Below, piece after piece: positions 18,116-25,926 of a DNA stretch of 64,000 bases (its first letter is position 1; the number at the start of each line of letters is the position of its first letter). A program made the position numbers and the translations under genes. A model generated the notes under the pieces. The model saw only the letters and a program-made list of their open reading frames with translations. It did no database searches and was not told the origin of the DNA. This stretch comes from Butyricicoccus pullicaecorum DSM 23266 (GTDB lineage Bacteria; Bacillota; Clostridia; Oscillospirales; Butyricicoccaceae), in contig NZ_FUXW01000001.1 of the NCBI RefSeq assembly GCF_900167005.1, positions 1 to 64,000 of the forward strand. Reading direction: 5' to 3'.

Positions 18116-19903
18116 ATGGGGTTTGATTTGATGAACATTGTGCAGCTGGCCGGAGGCCTGGCACTGTTCATTTACGGCATGACGACGATGGGCAACGGCC
18201 TGGAACAGGCTGCCGGTGCAAAGCTGGAGAAGACGCTCGAAAAGATGACGGGCAATATTTTCTCGGCGCTGCTCATGGGTATGGTTGTAACCGCTGTTAT
18301 CCAGTCGTCTTCGGCTACGACGGTTATGGTCGTCGGCTTTGTAAACGCGGGTATTATGACCCTCAAGCAGTCGGTCGGTGTTATCCTTGGCGCGAACATC
18401 GGTACCACGATCACCGCACAGATTTTACGTTTGGACTCTTCGGGCACGATGGGGGATACCTTCCTCATGCAGATCTTGAAGCCCAAGAATCTGGCGTATA
18501 TCATGGTGCTGATCGGTATTATCCTGCTGATGACCAGCAAGAGCAAGCGCCGCCGCAGCATTGCTGACATTCTCATCGGTTTCGGCGTGCTGTTCATCGG
18601 TATGGCGACCATGGAAAGCTCGGTTGCGCCGCTTGCCGATATGCCGCAGTTCTCGCAGATCTTCGCTGCCATTTCCAACCCGATCCTGGGCGTTCTGGTC
18701 GGCGCGGGTGTAACCGCGATCATCCAGTCGTCTTCGGCTTCGGTCGGTATCCTGCAGGCGCTGTCTACGACCGGTGCTATTACCTATTCGGCTGCGATCC
18801 CGATTATTCTTGGTCAGAACATCGGTACCTGTATCACCGCGTTCCTGTCGTCCATCGGCGGCAGCAAGAATGCACGCCGTACGGCAATGGTACACTTTTA
18901 CTTTAACCTCATTGGTTCGATCATCTTCCTGACCGCAGTTTATGCGTTTCAGTATACGGTCGGCTTTGGTTTCTGGAGCGAGGCCATCGACAAGGCCGGC
19001 ATCGCAAATTTCCACACGCTGTTTAACGTCGTTGTGACGCTGCTCTTCCTGCCGTTTACCCGTGTTCTGGTCTTCCTGGCCGAGCACACCATCCCGGCAC
19101 AGGAGGAGAAGGCAGACCCGCTGGCAAAGCTGGAGCCGCGCCTTCTGGCAACGCCTTCCATCGCACTCGATCAGGCACAGCACTGCATCGCAGACATGGG
19201 TACCGCAGCGCTCAGCAACTATGCGCTTGCAATGGACCCGCTGTTTAGCAATGTGCAGCAGAATGCGGAACTCTTCCTCGAACATGAGAGCTTCCTCGAC
19301 CGTGCAGAGGTTGAGATTGCCAAGTATCTGGTACAGATTCGCTCCGATCTTCCGGGCGGCCTGCGCCGTCAGCACGCCGAGATGCTGCACTCGCTGAGTG
19401 ACTTCGAGAAGATCGGCGACTATGAGCAGAACATTTTCGACGCAGTCACTTCGCTGCGTGAGACCGGCGGTCACTTCTCTGAAGAGGCGGCAGCCGAGCT
19501 CAAGATTATGGCTGACGCCGTTAGCGAGCTGCTGGAAAAGACTGTAAACGGTTATCTGGAGCAGTCGGCTTCGATTGCACGTCAGGTAGAGCCGATTGAG
19601 GAAGTCGTCGATATGCTCAAGGCTATCCTTAAGAATCGTCACATTGAACGACTGAACGCTGGACTGTGTTCGATTCAGACCGGTCTGCCGTTCCTCGAGG
19701 TGGTACACGATCTGGAGAAGATCGGCGACCACTGCTCGAATATCGCGATTTATACCATTCAGCTGGCAGAGGGCAAGAAGGGCTTTGATACGCACGATTT
19801 CAGTAAGCATGCGTATAAGGCATCACCCGAGTTCCGTGAGGCGGTTGAGTATTTCGAGAAGAAATACTTGAGCGGCCTGGAAGCAACTAAGCCGGTGCTC
19901 TAA
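18116..19903 (+). CDS. Na/Pi cotransporter family protein
   Basis: A 595-residue fusion. The N-terminal ~310 residues are an NptA/Na-Pi symporter domain with the two inverted QSSSAT/QSSSAS motifs (near residues 63 and 203) that form the substrate site. The C-terminal ~220 residues form a PhoU-like helical domain with the paired HSLSDFEKIGDYEQN and HDLEKIGDHCSN repeats (metal-binding E/D positions). Import of phosphate driven by sodium is likely, with the PhoU part as sensor. GGAGAG precedes the ATG. It is monocistronic and followed directly by a structured repeat. Confidence 0.9.
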   Translation: MGFDLMNIVQLAGGLALFIYGMTTMGNGLEQAAGAKLEKTLEKMTGNIFSALLMGMVVTAVIQSSSATTVMVVGFVNAGIMTLKQSVGVILGANIGTTITAQILRLDSSGTMGDTFLMQILKPKNLAYIMVLIGIILLMTSKSKRRRSIADILIGFGVLFIGMATMESSVAPLADMPQFSQIFAAISNPILGVLVGAGVTAIIQSSSASVGILQALSTTGAITYSAAIPIILGQNIGTCITAFLSSIGGSKNARRTAMVHFYFNLIGSIIFLTAVYAFQYTVGFGFWSEAIDKAGIANFHTLFNVVVTLLFLPFTRVLVFLAEHTIPAQEEKADPLAKLEPRLLATPSIALDQAQHCIADMGTAALSNYALAMDPLFSNVQQNAELFLEHESFLDRAEVEIAKYLVQIRSDLPGGLRRQHAEMLHSLSDFEKIGDYEQNIFDAVTSLRETGGHFSEEAAAELKIMADAVSELLEKTVNGYLEQSASIARQVEPIEEVVDMLKAILKNRHIERLNAGLCSIQTGLPFLEVVHDLEKIGDHCSNIAIYTIQLAEGKKGFDTHDFSKHAYKASPEFREAVEYFEKKYLSGLEATKPVL

Positions 19904-19918
19904 ATGAAGTTTTCGCTC

Positions 19919-20117
19919 AAGCCTTTTTTAAAAGGCTTGCGGGTTCTCAGGGCAGAGCCCTGAGACGTGTCCCGCAGGACACGGAATCCCCTTTTTGATT
20001 CCGGTCTTTTGACCGGAATCAACTAAAATAAAAAATGAAAGCGCGTCCGCAGACGCGCAATTCTCCGCGCACAAAGTGCGCTCATAAAAAAGACCGTCCC
20101 AAAGGACGGTCTTTTTC
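19919..20117 (-). repeat. multi-hairpin repeat, copy B
   Basis: Minus-strand copy of the same series as 458-680. Read from high to low coordinates, it has AGACCGTCC/GGACGGTCT (20091-20112, which with its T-run also acts as a terminator), GCGCAC-AAA-GTGCGC (20067-20081), GCGCGTC/GACGCGC (20041-20058), GATTCCGGTC/GACCGGAATC (19997-20020), a GGGGA spacer, CGTGTCC/GGACACG (19966-19983), CTCAGGGC/GCCCTGAG (19946-19964) and AAGCCTTTT/AAAAGGCTT (19919-19938). It lies back to back with copy C. Confidence 0.75.
20091..20116. terminator. bidirectional terminator-like hairpin between repeats B and C
   Basis: AGACCGTCC-CAAA-GGACGGTCT with A-run on one side and T-run on the other. Confidence 0.75.
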
Positions 20118-20134
20118 TTATGTATGTTTTGATT

Positions 20135-20264
20135 GATTCCCGGGTCGGACACCGGGAATCAAAAGGGGAGTTTCGCACTCTGCGGAGTGCGACTCAGGGC
20201 TCTGCCCTGAGAACCCGCAAACCTTTGAAAAGGTTTGATCCAAACTTTATTTCGCCTGACGGCG
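20135..20264 (+). repeat. multi-hairpin repeat, copy C
   Basis: Plus-strand copy of the same series: GATTCCCGG/CCGGGAATC (20135-20160), a GGGGA spacer, CGCACTC/GAGTGCG (20174-20191), CTCAGGGC/GCCCTGAG (20193-20211), the AGAACCCGC linker, AAACCTTT/AAAGGTTT (20219-20236) and CGCC-TGAC-GGCG (20253-20264). It ends 4 bp from the stop codon of the M24 gene, so it is transcribed in its 3' flank. Confidence 0.75.
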
Positions 20265-20268
20265 GGGT

Positions 20269-21468
20269 TTACTCCCGAATGCACTGCAAATCCAGAATAT
20301 TTCCGGTCAGCGAGCGAGCGGCGCCCTGTGCGACGATCTCATACGTATTTTCCGTGCCAACCACACCGACACCCGGCAGGGCGATCTTGGGTTCACACGC
20401 AAAGGTCATACCAGCTTCCAGCGGAGCCTTAAATCCGCGTGCGATAACCGGAGCCTCGTCCATGACCAGACCGATCGAGTGCGCCAGGAACTTGCCGCCA
20501 TTCATAAAGCCCTCGGCAAACTCTGTGGGAATGGTCGGCCACAGCTCCAGGAAGATTTCCTCAGGAATTGCGCCGGGAACCATACGCTCGGCGACCTTGC
20601 GCTCGAACTCGGCACAGAAGGCGTAAGCGCGGCGGATGCGATCGGCAGCCGGGTGGCGGTCAAGATCACCGTAGAAGTAGACGACCGACTTGTCGGTGTG
20701 GTAACCGTCCACGCCCGACGGGATGTCCAGCAGAACGAGGTCGCCCTCTTGCAGCAGGCGGCGATTGTCGCCGATGGCAGGCATTGCGATGCAGGTACCG
20801 GCGTTGCCGTCCGGGCCGTCGAACGCGGTCACGCGCAGACCGTTTTCCGAGAACGCGCACAGACCGGCGACATCTTCACCGAGCAGCTGATTGAAACGAG
20901 AGATACCCATTGCACCGCGCTCGAGGAAAGCACGGTAGATGTCCGCGCACAGCACGGCCTCACTCACGCCTTCACGCAGCAAACCGGGCGTGACGCGCTC
21001 GAGTACTTCGGCATGGATAGCTCCGGCGCGGCGCATGCAGTCCAGCTCGTATGCGCTTTTGTGCGCGCGCAGATCGGCCAGAATCGGGCTGATGTTCTTG
21101 TAGTCGGCAAAGGGCAGATACTTGCGCACCATTCCCAGCCATTCGAGCGACGCGGTCTTGCACTCCAGATAAGCGCAGGCGGGGACAGAATAGCTGCCTT
21201 CGAGCACGCGGAAGGACTTCATCGGGCGCAGATCGCCAAACAGGGATTCTTCCTGCGCACGGGGGAAGTAGCGGCGTACCCAGAAGGTCGCCTCGGTGGG
21301 GGTGATGACCAGAACGCCATCCTGCATGGTTCCGGTCAGATAGTACAAACTGATCTTGTTGTTGATGAGTACCATTTCCCAGGCCGGGTCACGCGCGGTC
21401 AGTGCCGCACGCAGAGCGGACAAACGGGCATCAAGCTCGGATTTAGGGACTTTATTGTGGGTTAGCAT
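20269..21468 (-). CDS. M24-family Xaa-Pro aminopeptidase-like protein
   Basis: A 399-residue creatinase/prolidase-fold protein. The N-terminal ~150 residues are the creatinase-N domain; the C-terminal pita-bread domain has candidate metal ligands in LLDIPSGVDGYHTDKS (two Asp), HSIGLVMDEAP (His) and the Glu pair in ACEPKIALPGVGVVGTENTYE. Removal of N-terminal residues before proline is the family activity. I chose the ATG at 21468 (downstream of GAAGGAGC) over the in-frame ATG 57 bases upstream. It is transcribed toward the back-to-back repeats. Confidence 0.85.
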   Translation of the reverse strand: MLTHNKVPKSELDARLSALRAALTARDPAWEMVLINNKISLYYLTGTMQDGVLVITPTEATFWVRRYFPRAQEESLFGDLRPMKSFRVLEGSYSVPACAYLECKTASLEWLGMVRKYLPFADYKNISPILADLRAHKSAYELDCMRRAGAIHAEVLERVTPGLLREGVSEAVLCADIYRAFLERGAMGISRFNQLLGEDVAGLCAFSENGLRVTAFDGPDGNAGTCIAMPAIGDNRRLLQEGDLVLLDIPSGVDGYHTDKSVVYFYGDLDRHPAADRIRRAYAFCAEFERKVAERMVPGAIPEEIFLELWPTIPTEFAEGFMNGGKFLAHSIGLVMDEAPVIARGFKAPLEAGMTFACEPKIALPGVGVVGTENTYEIVAQGAARSLTGNILDLQCIRE

Positions 21469-21620
21469 GGTCACAGCTCCTTCTGCCTCTGCCTTTCCCG
21501 GCAGAAATTGAAATTCTTCTTCCATTATAGCAGAGCGGCGGGAAATTACAACGAAAAAACCACCTCTTACCGGGAATGCAGCGCCGGAGGGGAATTTAAA
21601 CAGACTTTACACGGGTTTGA

Positions 21621-21649
21621 TTGACTTTTGACAAATGTCGGTTTATGAT
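21621..21649 (+). promoter_or_regulatory. promoter of cls
   Basis: TTGACT, 17-bp spacer, TATGAT; a second TTGACA (21628-21633) overlaps. Confidence 0.5.
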
Positions 21650-21684
21650 GATATCAGGAGAAAAATAATGGTTTTGGAGGGGTT

Positions 21685-23211
21685 ATGCTGAAAAAGTTAC
21701 AGAAATTGATCGCTGACCGGCGCTTTGTCGGCGGTGTTTTGCTGGCAGTTCAGGCGGCCGTAGTGATCTGTGTGATTGCCTTTGTCAGCCTGAGCTGGAT
21801 GTGGGTCTATCGCATGTGCACCATCCTCAGTGCAATTATTGTCATCTGGCTGATTCGAAAATATGATAATCCAGCATATAAAATCCCCTGGATTGTACTG
21901 ATTTTACTCTTCCCGATTTTCGGCGGATTGTTTTATCTGTTTTGGGGCAATACCCCGTTCAATCGCAATCGCGCTCGTCATCGTCAGCGTCTGCGCCATC
22001 CGGATTTTTCTGCCGTTCCCGAACCGCCTGCAAGCGAGGAGATGGCTGCCGCACTGCCGCGCTATACCCGCGGCGCACGGTATATCCAGAACGAAAGCGC
22101 TATGCCGGTCTGGGGAGATACCGCAACGACCTATTATCCGGTTGGTGAAAAGCAGTTTGCCGCCATGTGTGAGGCACTGGAATCGGCGGAGCACTTCATT
22201 TTTATGGAGTACTTCATCATCGAACCCGGTAAAATGTGGGATACCCTGCTGGATATCCTGGTTCGCAAGGTCAGGGAAGGCTGTGAAGTGCGCGTCATGT
22301 ATGACGATGCGGGCTGCCTCGGCACACTCCCGCACAGCTATGACAAATACCTGTGCTCGCTGGGTATCCACGCCGTGCGTTTTAACCGCTTCATTCCCAC
22401 CCTGAATACCTACCTCAACAACCGTGACCACCGCAAAATCTGCGTCGTGGACGGTAACATTGGCTTTATGGGCGGCATCAACCTGGCCGATGAGTATATC
22501 AATGAGCGCATACGCTTTGGCCATTGGAAGGACACCGGTGTCCGTCTGATGGGCCCGGGTGTCGCCAACATGACCGAGATGTTCCTGCAAATGTGGGAGT
22601 ACACGACCAAAGACCGCTTCTTTGATCGTGACCGCTATATGCCGACCGTTGTGCGCTCGGGTGACGGCTATGTGCAGCCGTTCTACGACAGTCCGCTCGA
22701 CGACCGCAACGTTGGCGAGACCGTGTTCATGCACATCATCAACCGCGCCCAGCGGTACGTCTATATCACAACGCCCTATCTGATTCTGGATAACGAGATG
22801 ATCACCGCGCTGACCGTCGCTGCCCAGTCGGGAATCGACGTGCGTATCATCACACCGGGTATCCCGGACAAAAAGCTGGTCTACCGCGTCACGCGCTCGT
22901 ATTACCAGCAGCTGCACCGGGCAGGCGTTAAAATCTACGAGTATCGACCGGGCTTCCTGCATGCCAAAATGATCCTCTCGGACGATGATGTTGCAGTTGT
23001 CGGCACGATGAACATGGATTTTCGCTCGTTCTTCCTGCACTTTGAGTGCGGCACCGTGCTGTATGGCGGCGAGACCATCAGCGAGATTCGCGACGACGTG
23101 CTCGACACCATGGGACTGAGCCGTCAGATCGATGACGAGTGGTTCCGCAGTGTTCCGTGGCTGGCCTCGATCGCGGCCTCCATTCTGCGCCTCTTTGCCC
23201 CCATGCTTTGA
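21685..23211 (+). CDS. cls: cardiolipin synthase
   Basis: A 508-residue phospholipase-D-type cardiolipin synthase, condensing two phosphatidylglycerols at the membrane. Two N-terminal hydrophobic segments (residues about 14-35 and 42-60, then a third near 75) precede two PLD domains with HKD motifs: DHRKICVVDGNIGFMGGIN near residue 250 and HAKMILSDDDVAVVGTMNMD near residue 430. GGAGGGG precedes the ATG. It is a single gene with its own promoter. Confidence 0.93.
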   Translation: MLKKLQKLIADRRFVGGVLLAVQAAVVICVIAFVSLSWMWVYRMCTILSAIIVIWLIRKYDNPAYKIPWIVLILLFPIFGGLFYLFWGNTPFNRNRARHRQRLRHPDFSAVPEPPASEEMAAALPRYTRGARYIQNESAMPVWGDTATTYYPVGEKQFAAMCEALESAEHFIFMEYFIIEPGKMWDTLLDILVRKVREGCEVRVMYDDAGCLGTLPHSYDKYLCSLGIHAVRFNRFIPTLNTYLNNRDHRKICVVDGNIGFMGGINLADEYINERIRFGHWKDTGVRLMGPGVANMTEMFLQMWEYTTKDRFFDRDRYMPTVVRSGDGYVQPFYDSPLDDRNVGETVFMHIINRAQRYVYITTPYLILDNEMITALTVAAQSGIDVRIITPGIPDKKLVYRVTRSYYQQLHRAGVKIYEYRPGFLHAKMILSDDDVAVVGTMNMDFRSFFLHFECGTVLYGGETISEIRDDVLDTMGLSRQIDDEWFRSVPWLASIAASILRLFAPML

Positions 23212-23213
23212 CT

Positions 23214-23289
23214 TTGCAAGCGGGCGAAAATGTGCTATAATAAAGTCCATCGACAAACGGCATAGCGCGCGTCGCTGTGCCGTTTTTTT
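23214..23289 (+). promoter_or_regulatory. promoter followed by early terminator/attenuator
   Basis: TTGCAA (23214-23219), 16-bp spacer with TGC just before TATAAT (23236-23241). Within 20 bp comes a hairpin AACGGCAtAGCG/CGCTgTGCCGTT (23256-23284) and seven T. The hairpin may end cls transcripts, but the promoter would read into it, giving a very short RNA or an attenuated leader for the GNAT gene. Confidence 0.55.
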
Positions 23290-23323
23290 GACGCATCCGA
23301 GGGGGATGCAAAAGGGAGGAACT

Positions 23324-23836
23324 ATGCACATTCGGCAAATCAAAATTGGGGATTATCGCGCAGTTTACCGGCTGATCCGGCAGGCGTTTGCGCAGTCGCG
23401 CATCTCGGACGGGTGCGAGCAGGACTGGGTGATCGCCCAGCGCAGCAGCCGTGGTTATGTCCCGGCGCTTGAGCTGGTCGCAGAGCAGGGCGGCAATTTG
23501 GTCGGTCACGTACTGCTCACCGAGCGCACTGTACAGACCGAGGAGGGCGCGTGCACGGCACTGTATCTGTCTCCGCTGTGCGTGCGTGCAGACCTGCGCG
23601 GTCAGGGCATCGGCGGCGCATTGCTGCGCGAGGCGTTCACGCGGGCAGCAGATATGGGCTATCGCGCTGCTTTTCTGGTGGGTGACCCGGCTTATTACAG
23701 CCGTTTCGGTTTCCGACCGGTGACCGACTTCGGCATTGAAAACTGCTCCAAGATTCCTGACCGGTACGTGCAGGCCGTCGAGCTGCACCCGGGCGCACTG
23801 GAGGAGATCCGCGGCTCTCTGCACCTGAGCGCGTAA
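23324..23836 (+). CDS. GNAT-family N-acetyltransferase
   Basis: A 170-residue acetyl-CoA-dependent acyltransferase. The N-terminus IRQIKIGDYRAVYRLIRQAF and the acetyl-CoA loop VRADLRGQGIGGALLREAF (residues about 87-105) are typical, and GDPAYYSRFGFRPVTDFGI is the pattern of the YhbS-like subgroup. ATG 23324 lies after GGGAGG; the frame continues upstream without a start that has a ribosome-binding site. The acceptor is unknown. Confidence 0.85.
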   Translation: MHIRQIKIGDYRAVYRLIRQAFAQSRISDGCEQDWVIAQRSSRGYVPALELVAEQGGNLVGHVLLTERTVQTEEGACTALYLSPLCVRADLRGQGIGGALLREAFTRAADMGYRAAFLVGDPAYYSRFGFRPVTDFGIENCSKIPDRYVQAVELHPGALEEIRGSLHLSA

Positions 23837-23845
23837 ATCCCGCAC

Positions 23846-23874
23846 TTGCACAGACCAAAACCATAGGATATAAT
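23846..23874 (+). promoter_or_regulatory. promoter of the small membrane protein gene
   Basis: TTGCAC, 17-bp spacer, TATAAT, ending 39 bp before the 23914 start. Confidence 0.6.
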
Positions 23875-23913
23875 AGAGCCATAAAACGATACCTGTGAAA
23901 GGGATGAACCGGG

Positions 23914-24033
23914 ATGACATACGTGGCACTGGATGGATACAGTATTTTGATCACCATACTTAACATCGTCGCGATCATTGGCATTGGTGCGCTGGTGGTT
24001 TATTTGGTTCGCAAGTATCATAAGAAAGCCTAA
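23914..24033 (+). CDS. 39-residue single-span membrane protein
   Basis: A short gene with its own sigma-A promoter and terminator, which supports it being real. The protein starts MTYVALDGYS, has one hydrophobic helix at residues about 11-32 (ILITILNIVAIIGIGALVVY) and ends in a basic tail, RKYHKKA, giving an N-out/C-in anchor. I know no family match. A toxin-like peptide, a small regulator of a membrane protein or a structural peptide are all possible. Confidence 0.65.
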   Translation: MTYVALDGYSILITILNIVAIIGIGALVVYLVRKYHKKA

Positions 24034-24061
24034 CGGAATGCCGTACAGTCGGCATAAGTGA

Positions 24062-24089
24062 AAACCGCCCCCAAAAAGGGCGGTTTTTG
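24062..24089 (+). terminator. terminator after the small membrane protein gene
   Basis: AAACCGCCC/GGGCGGTTT hairpin and T-run. Confidence 0.85.
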
Positions 24090-24236
24090 TGTGTTCAAAC
24101 CCGGTATTTGTACGCCTTTCGGCAGGCCAGGGGATTGACATGGAGTGCACTCTATATGGTATCATAACAGCGAAATAGCTGTGATTCGTTTTTTTCGCAA
24201 TGATGCCATGAACGGCGCACACGCCGAAGATTCTTC

Positions 24237-24308
24237 TTGGATGTTTGTCTGCCGGTATGGTATAATAAAGTCGAATATAGAACCATAGTTCTGATATCAG
24301 AACTATGG
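24237..24308 (+). promoter_or_regulatory. lar-nik operon promoter with perfect palindromic operator
   Basis: TTGGAT (24237-24242), 18-bp spacer, TATAAT (24261-24266). A perfect 26-bp palindrome follows at 24283-24308 (half-site CCATAGTTCTGAT and its exact complement), placed about 10-35 bases after the expected start of transcription. With no T-run it reads as an operator rather than a terminator. Upstream, 24090-24236 holds another TTGACA-like sequence at 24135 but no gene. Confidence 0.65.
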
Positions 24309-24390
24309 CAAAGGAACGCAGATGAAGGAGGCGTGGGCTCAGAGCAATCGAGAGCAGATGCCTTTTGTTTTTTATGAAAGGGTGATTTTT

Positions 24391-25146
24391 ATGACTTTAC
24401 AAGCCTTTTTTACCCAATATCCCCGGGCGGCAGTCGCTTTTTCGGGCGGTGTCGACTCGGCATTCGTGCTGTGGGCAGCCAAAAAGTATGGCTGTGACGT
24501 GCGCGCCTACTATGTACACAGCGCCTTCCAGCCCGCCTTTGAACTGGAGGACGCCAAAAAGCTGGCAGAGCAGCTGGACATTCCGATGACCGTCATCGAG
24601 GTTGATATTTTGTCAGTACCCAAGGCCGTGGAGAACGGCGCTGACCGCTGCTACCACTGCAAACACGCACTGTTTACAACGCTGTGGGAGCGCGTCCGTG
24701 CAGATGGCTATACCGTCCTGCTCGACGGCACCAACGCGTCGGACGACGCGAGCGACCGACCGGGTATGCGTGCGCTCAAGGAACTCTCGGTATTGTCCCC
24801 GCTGCGCCTGTGCGGCGTGACCAAGGCGCAGGTGCGCGAACAGTCCAGACAGGCTGATCTGTTTACTTGGGACAAGCCTGCATACGCCTGTCTTGCGACC
24901 CGCGTGCCGACCGGAACCCCGATTACACAGGACAAGCTGACCAAAATCGAGCGTGCCGAGCAGGCGCTCGCAGAACTGGGCTTCACCGACTTCCGCGTCC
25001 GGCTTGCGGGCAATACCGCACGGCTGGAGATGACTGCGGCGCAGCTGGCGCAGGCGGCCGCACGATACGAACAGATCATCGCCGCACTGGGTGCGGACTT
25101 TGACGCGGTTGTCCTCGATTTGACCCCGCGCCGCGCGTCGAGATAA
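24391..25146 (+). CDS. larE: ATP-dependent sacrificial sulfur transferase LarE
   Basis: Third biosynthetic step of the nickel-pincer nucleotide (NPN) cofactor: LarE adenylates the dicarboxylated nicotinate mononucleotide and donates sulfur. The 251-residue protein has the PP-loop FSGGVDSAF near residue 17. The sulfur-donor region has Cys167 in AYACLATR, plus a C87-x2-C90 pair; three-Cys LarEs of some species use a cluster instead of a sacrificial Cys, and which applies here is open. ATG 24391 follows GAAAGGGTGA. First gene of the operon. Confidence 0.9.
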   Translation: MTLQAFFTQYPRAAVAFSGGVDSAFVLWAAKKYGCDVRAYYVHSAFQPAFELEDAKKLAEQLDIPMTVIEVDILSVPKAVENGADRCYHCKHALFTTLWERVRADGYTVLLDGTNASDDASDRPGMRALKELSVLSPLRLCGVTKAQVREQSRQADLFTWDKPAYACLATRVPTGTPITQDKLTKIERAEQALAELGFTDFRVRLAGNTARLEMTAAQLAQAAARYEQIIAALGADFDAVVLDLTPRRASR

Positions 25147-25162
25147 GAGGGGAGCGTCGATT

Positions 25163-25924
25163 TTGGACAACAAACACGAGATTTTGCAGCTGCTGCGTCA
25201 GGTTGCAGACGGTAATACCACGCCGGAACAGGCGCTGACCGCTCTCAAACGCCAACCGTTTGAGGATTTGGGATACGCAAAGGTGGATTTTCACCGCAGC
25301 GTGCGCCAGGGTGCAGCCGAGGTGATTTACGGCGCGGGCAAGACCGCCGAACAGATCATCGGCATTGCGCGAACCATGGGCGAGCGCGGATGCAGAAACA
25401 TTCTCATCACCCGGTTGGATGCGCAGCCGGCGGAGACGGTCGCACAGGTTATCCCGGTCGACTATCACCCTATTCCGCGCCTTGCCATCGCCTACCCGGA
25501 CGCACACGCCAGCCGGGGCAAGATCGTAGTCGCAACCGGCGGCACGAGCGACATGGCAGTTGCGGAGGAAGCTGCGCTGACGGCCGAAGTGCTGGGCAAT
25601 CATGTGGTGCGCCTGTACGACGTGGGCGTCGCCGGGCTGCACCGCCTGCTGTCCCGTTTGGACGAGCTCATGGACGCACGCTGCGTGGTTGCGGTTGCCG
25701 GTATGGAGGGCGCGCTGGCCTCGGTCATCGGCGGTCTGGTCGACTGTCCGGTGATTGCCGTGCCGACCAGCGTGGGCTATGGTGCGAGCTTCGGCGGCCT
25801 GTCCGCACTGCTGTCCATGCTCAACTCGTGCGCATCCGGGTGCAGTGTGGTCAACATTGACAACGGATTCGGCGCGGGCTATCTGGCCAGCCGCATCAAC
25901 CAGATGGAAGGATTGGAGGACTGA
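25163..25924 (+). CDS. larB: NPN biosynthesis carboxylase/hydrolase LarB
   Basis: Carboxylates the pyridinium ring of nicotinic acid adenine dinucleotide and cleaves off AMP, the first NPN step. The 253-residue protein has a LarB-specific N-terminal helix region (FHRSVRQGAAEVIYGAGKT near residue 45) and a C-terminal AIR-carboxylase-like (PurE-fold) domain with VVATGGTSDMAVAEEA and VAGMEGALASVIGGLV. The start is TTG, eight bases after GAGGGGAG; no ATG fits. It lies 16 bp after larE. Confidence 0.9.
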   Translation: MDNKHEILQLLRQVADGNTTPEQALTALKRQPFEDLGYAKVDFHRSVRQGAAEVIYGAGKTAEQIIGIARTMGERGCRNILITRLDAQPAETVAQVIPVDYHPIPRLAIAYPDAHASRGKIVVATGGTSDMAVAEEAALTAEVLGNHVVRLYDVGVAGLHRLLSRLDELMDARCVVAVAGMEGALASVIGGLVDCPVIAVPTSVGYGASFGGLSALLSMLNSCASGCSVVNIDNGFGAGYLASRINQMEGLED

Positions 25925-25926
25925 CA

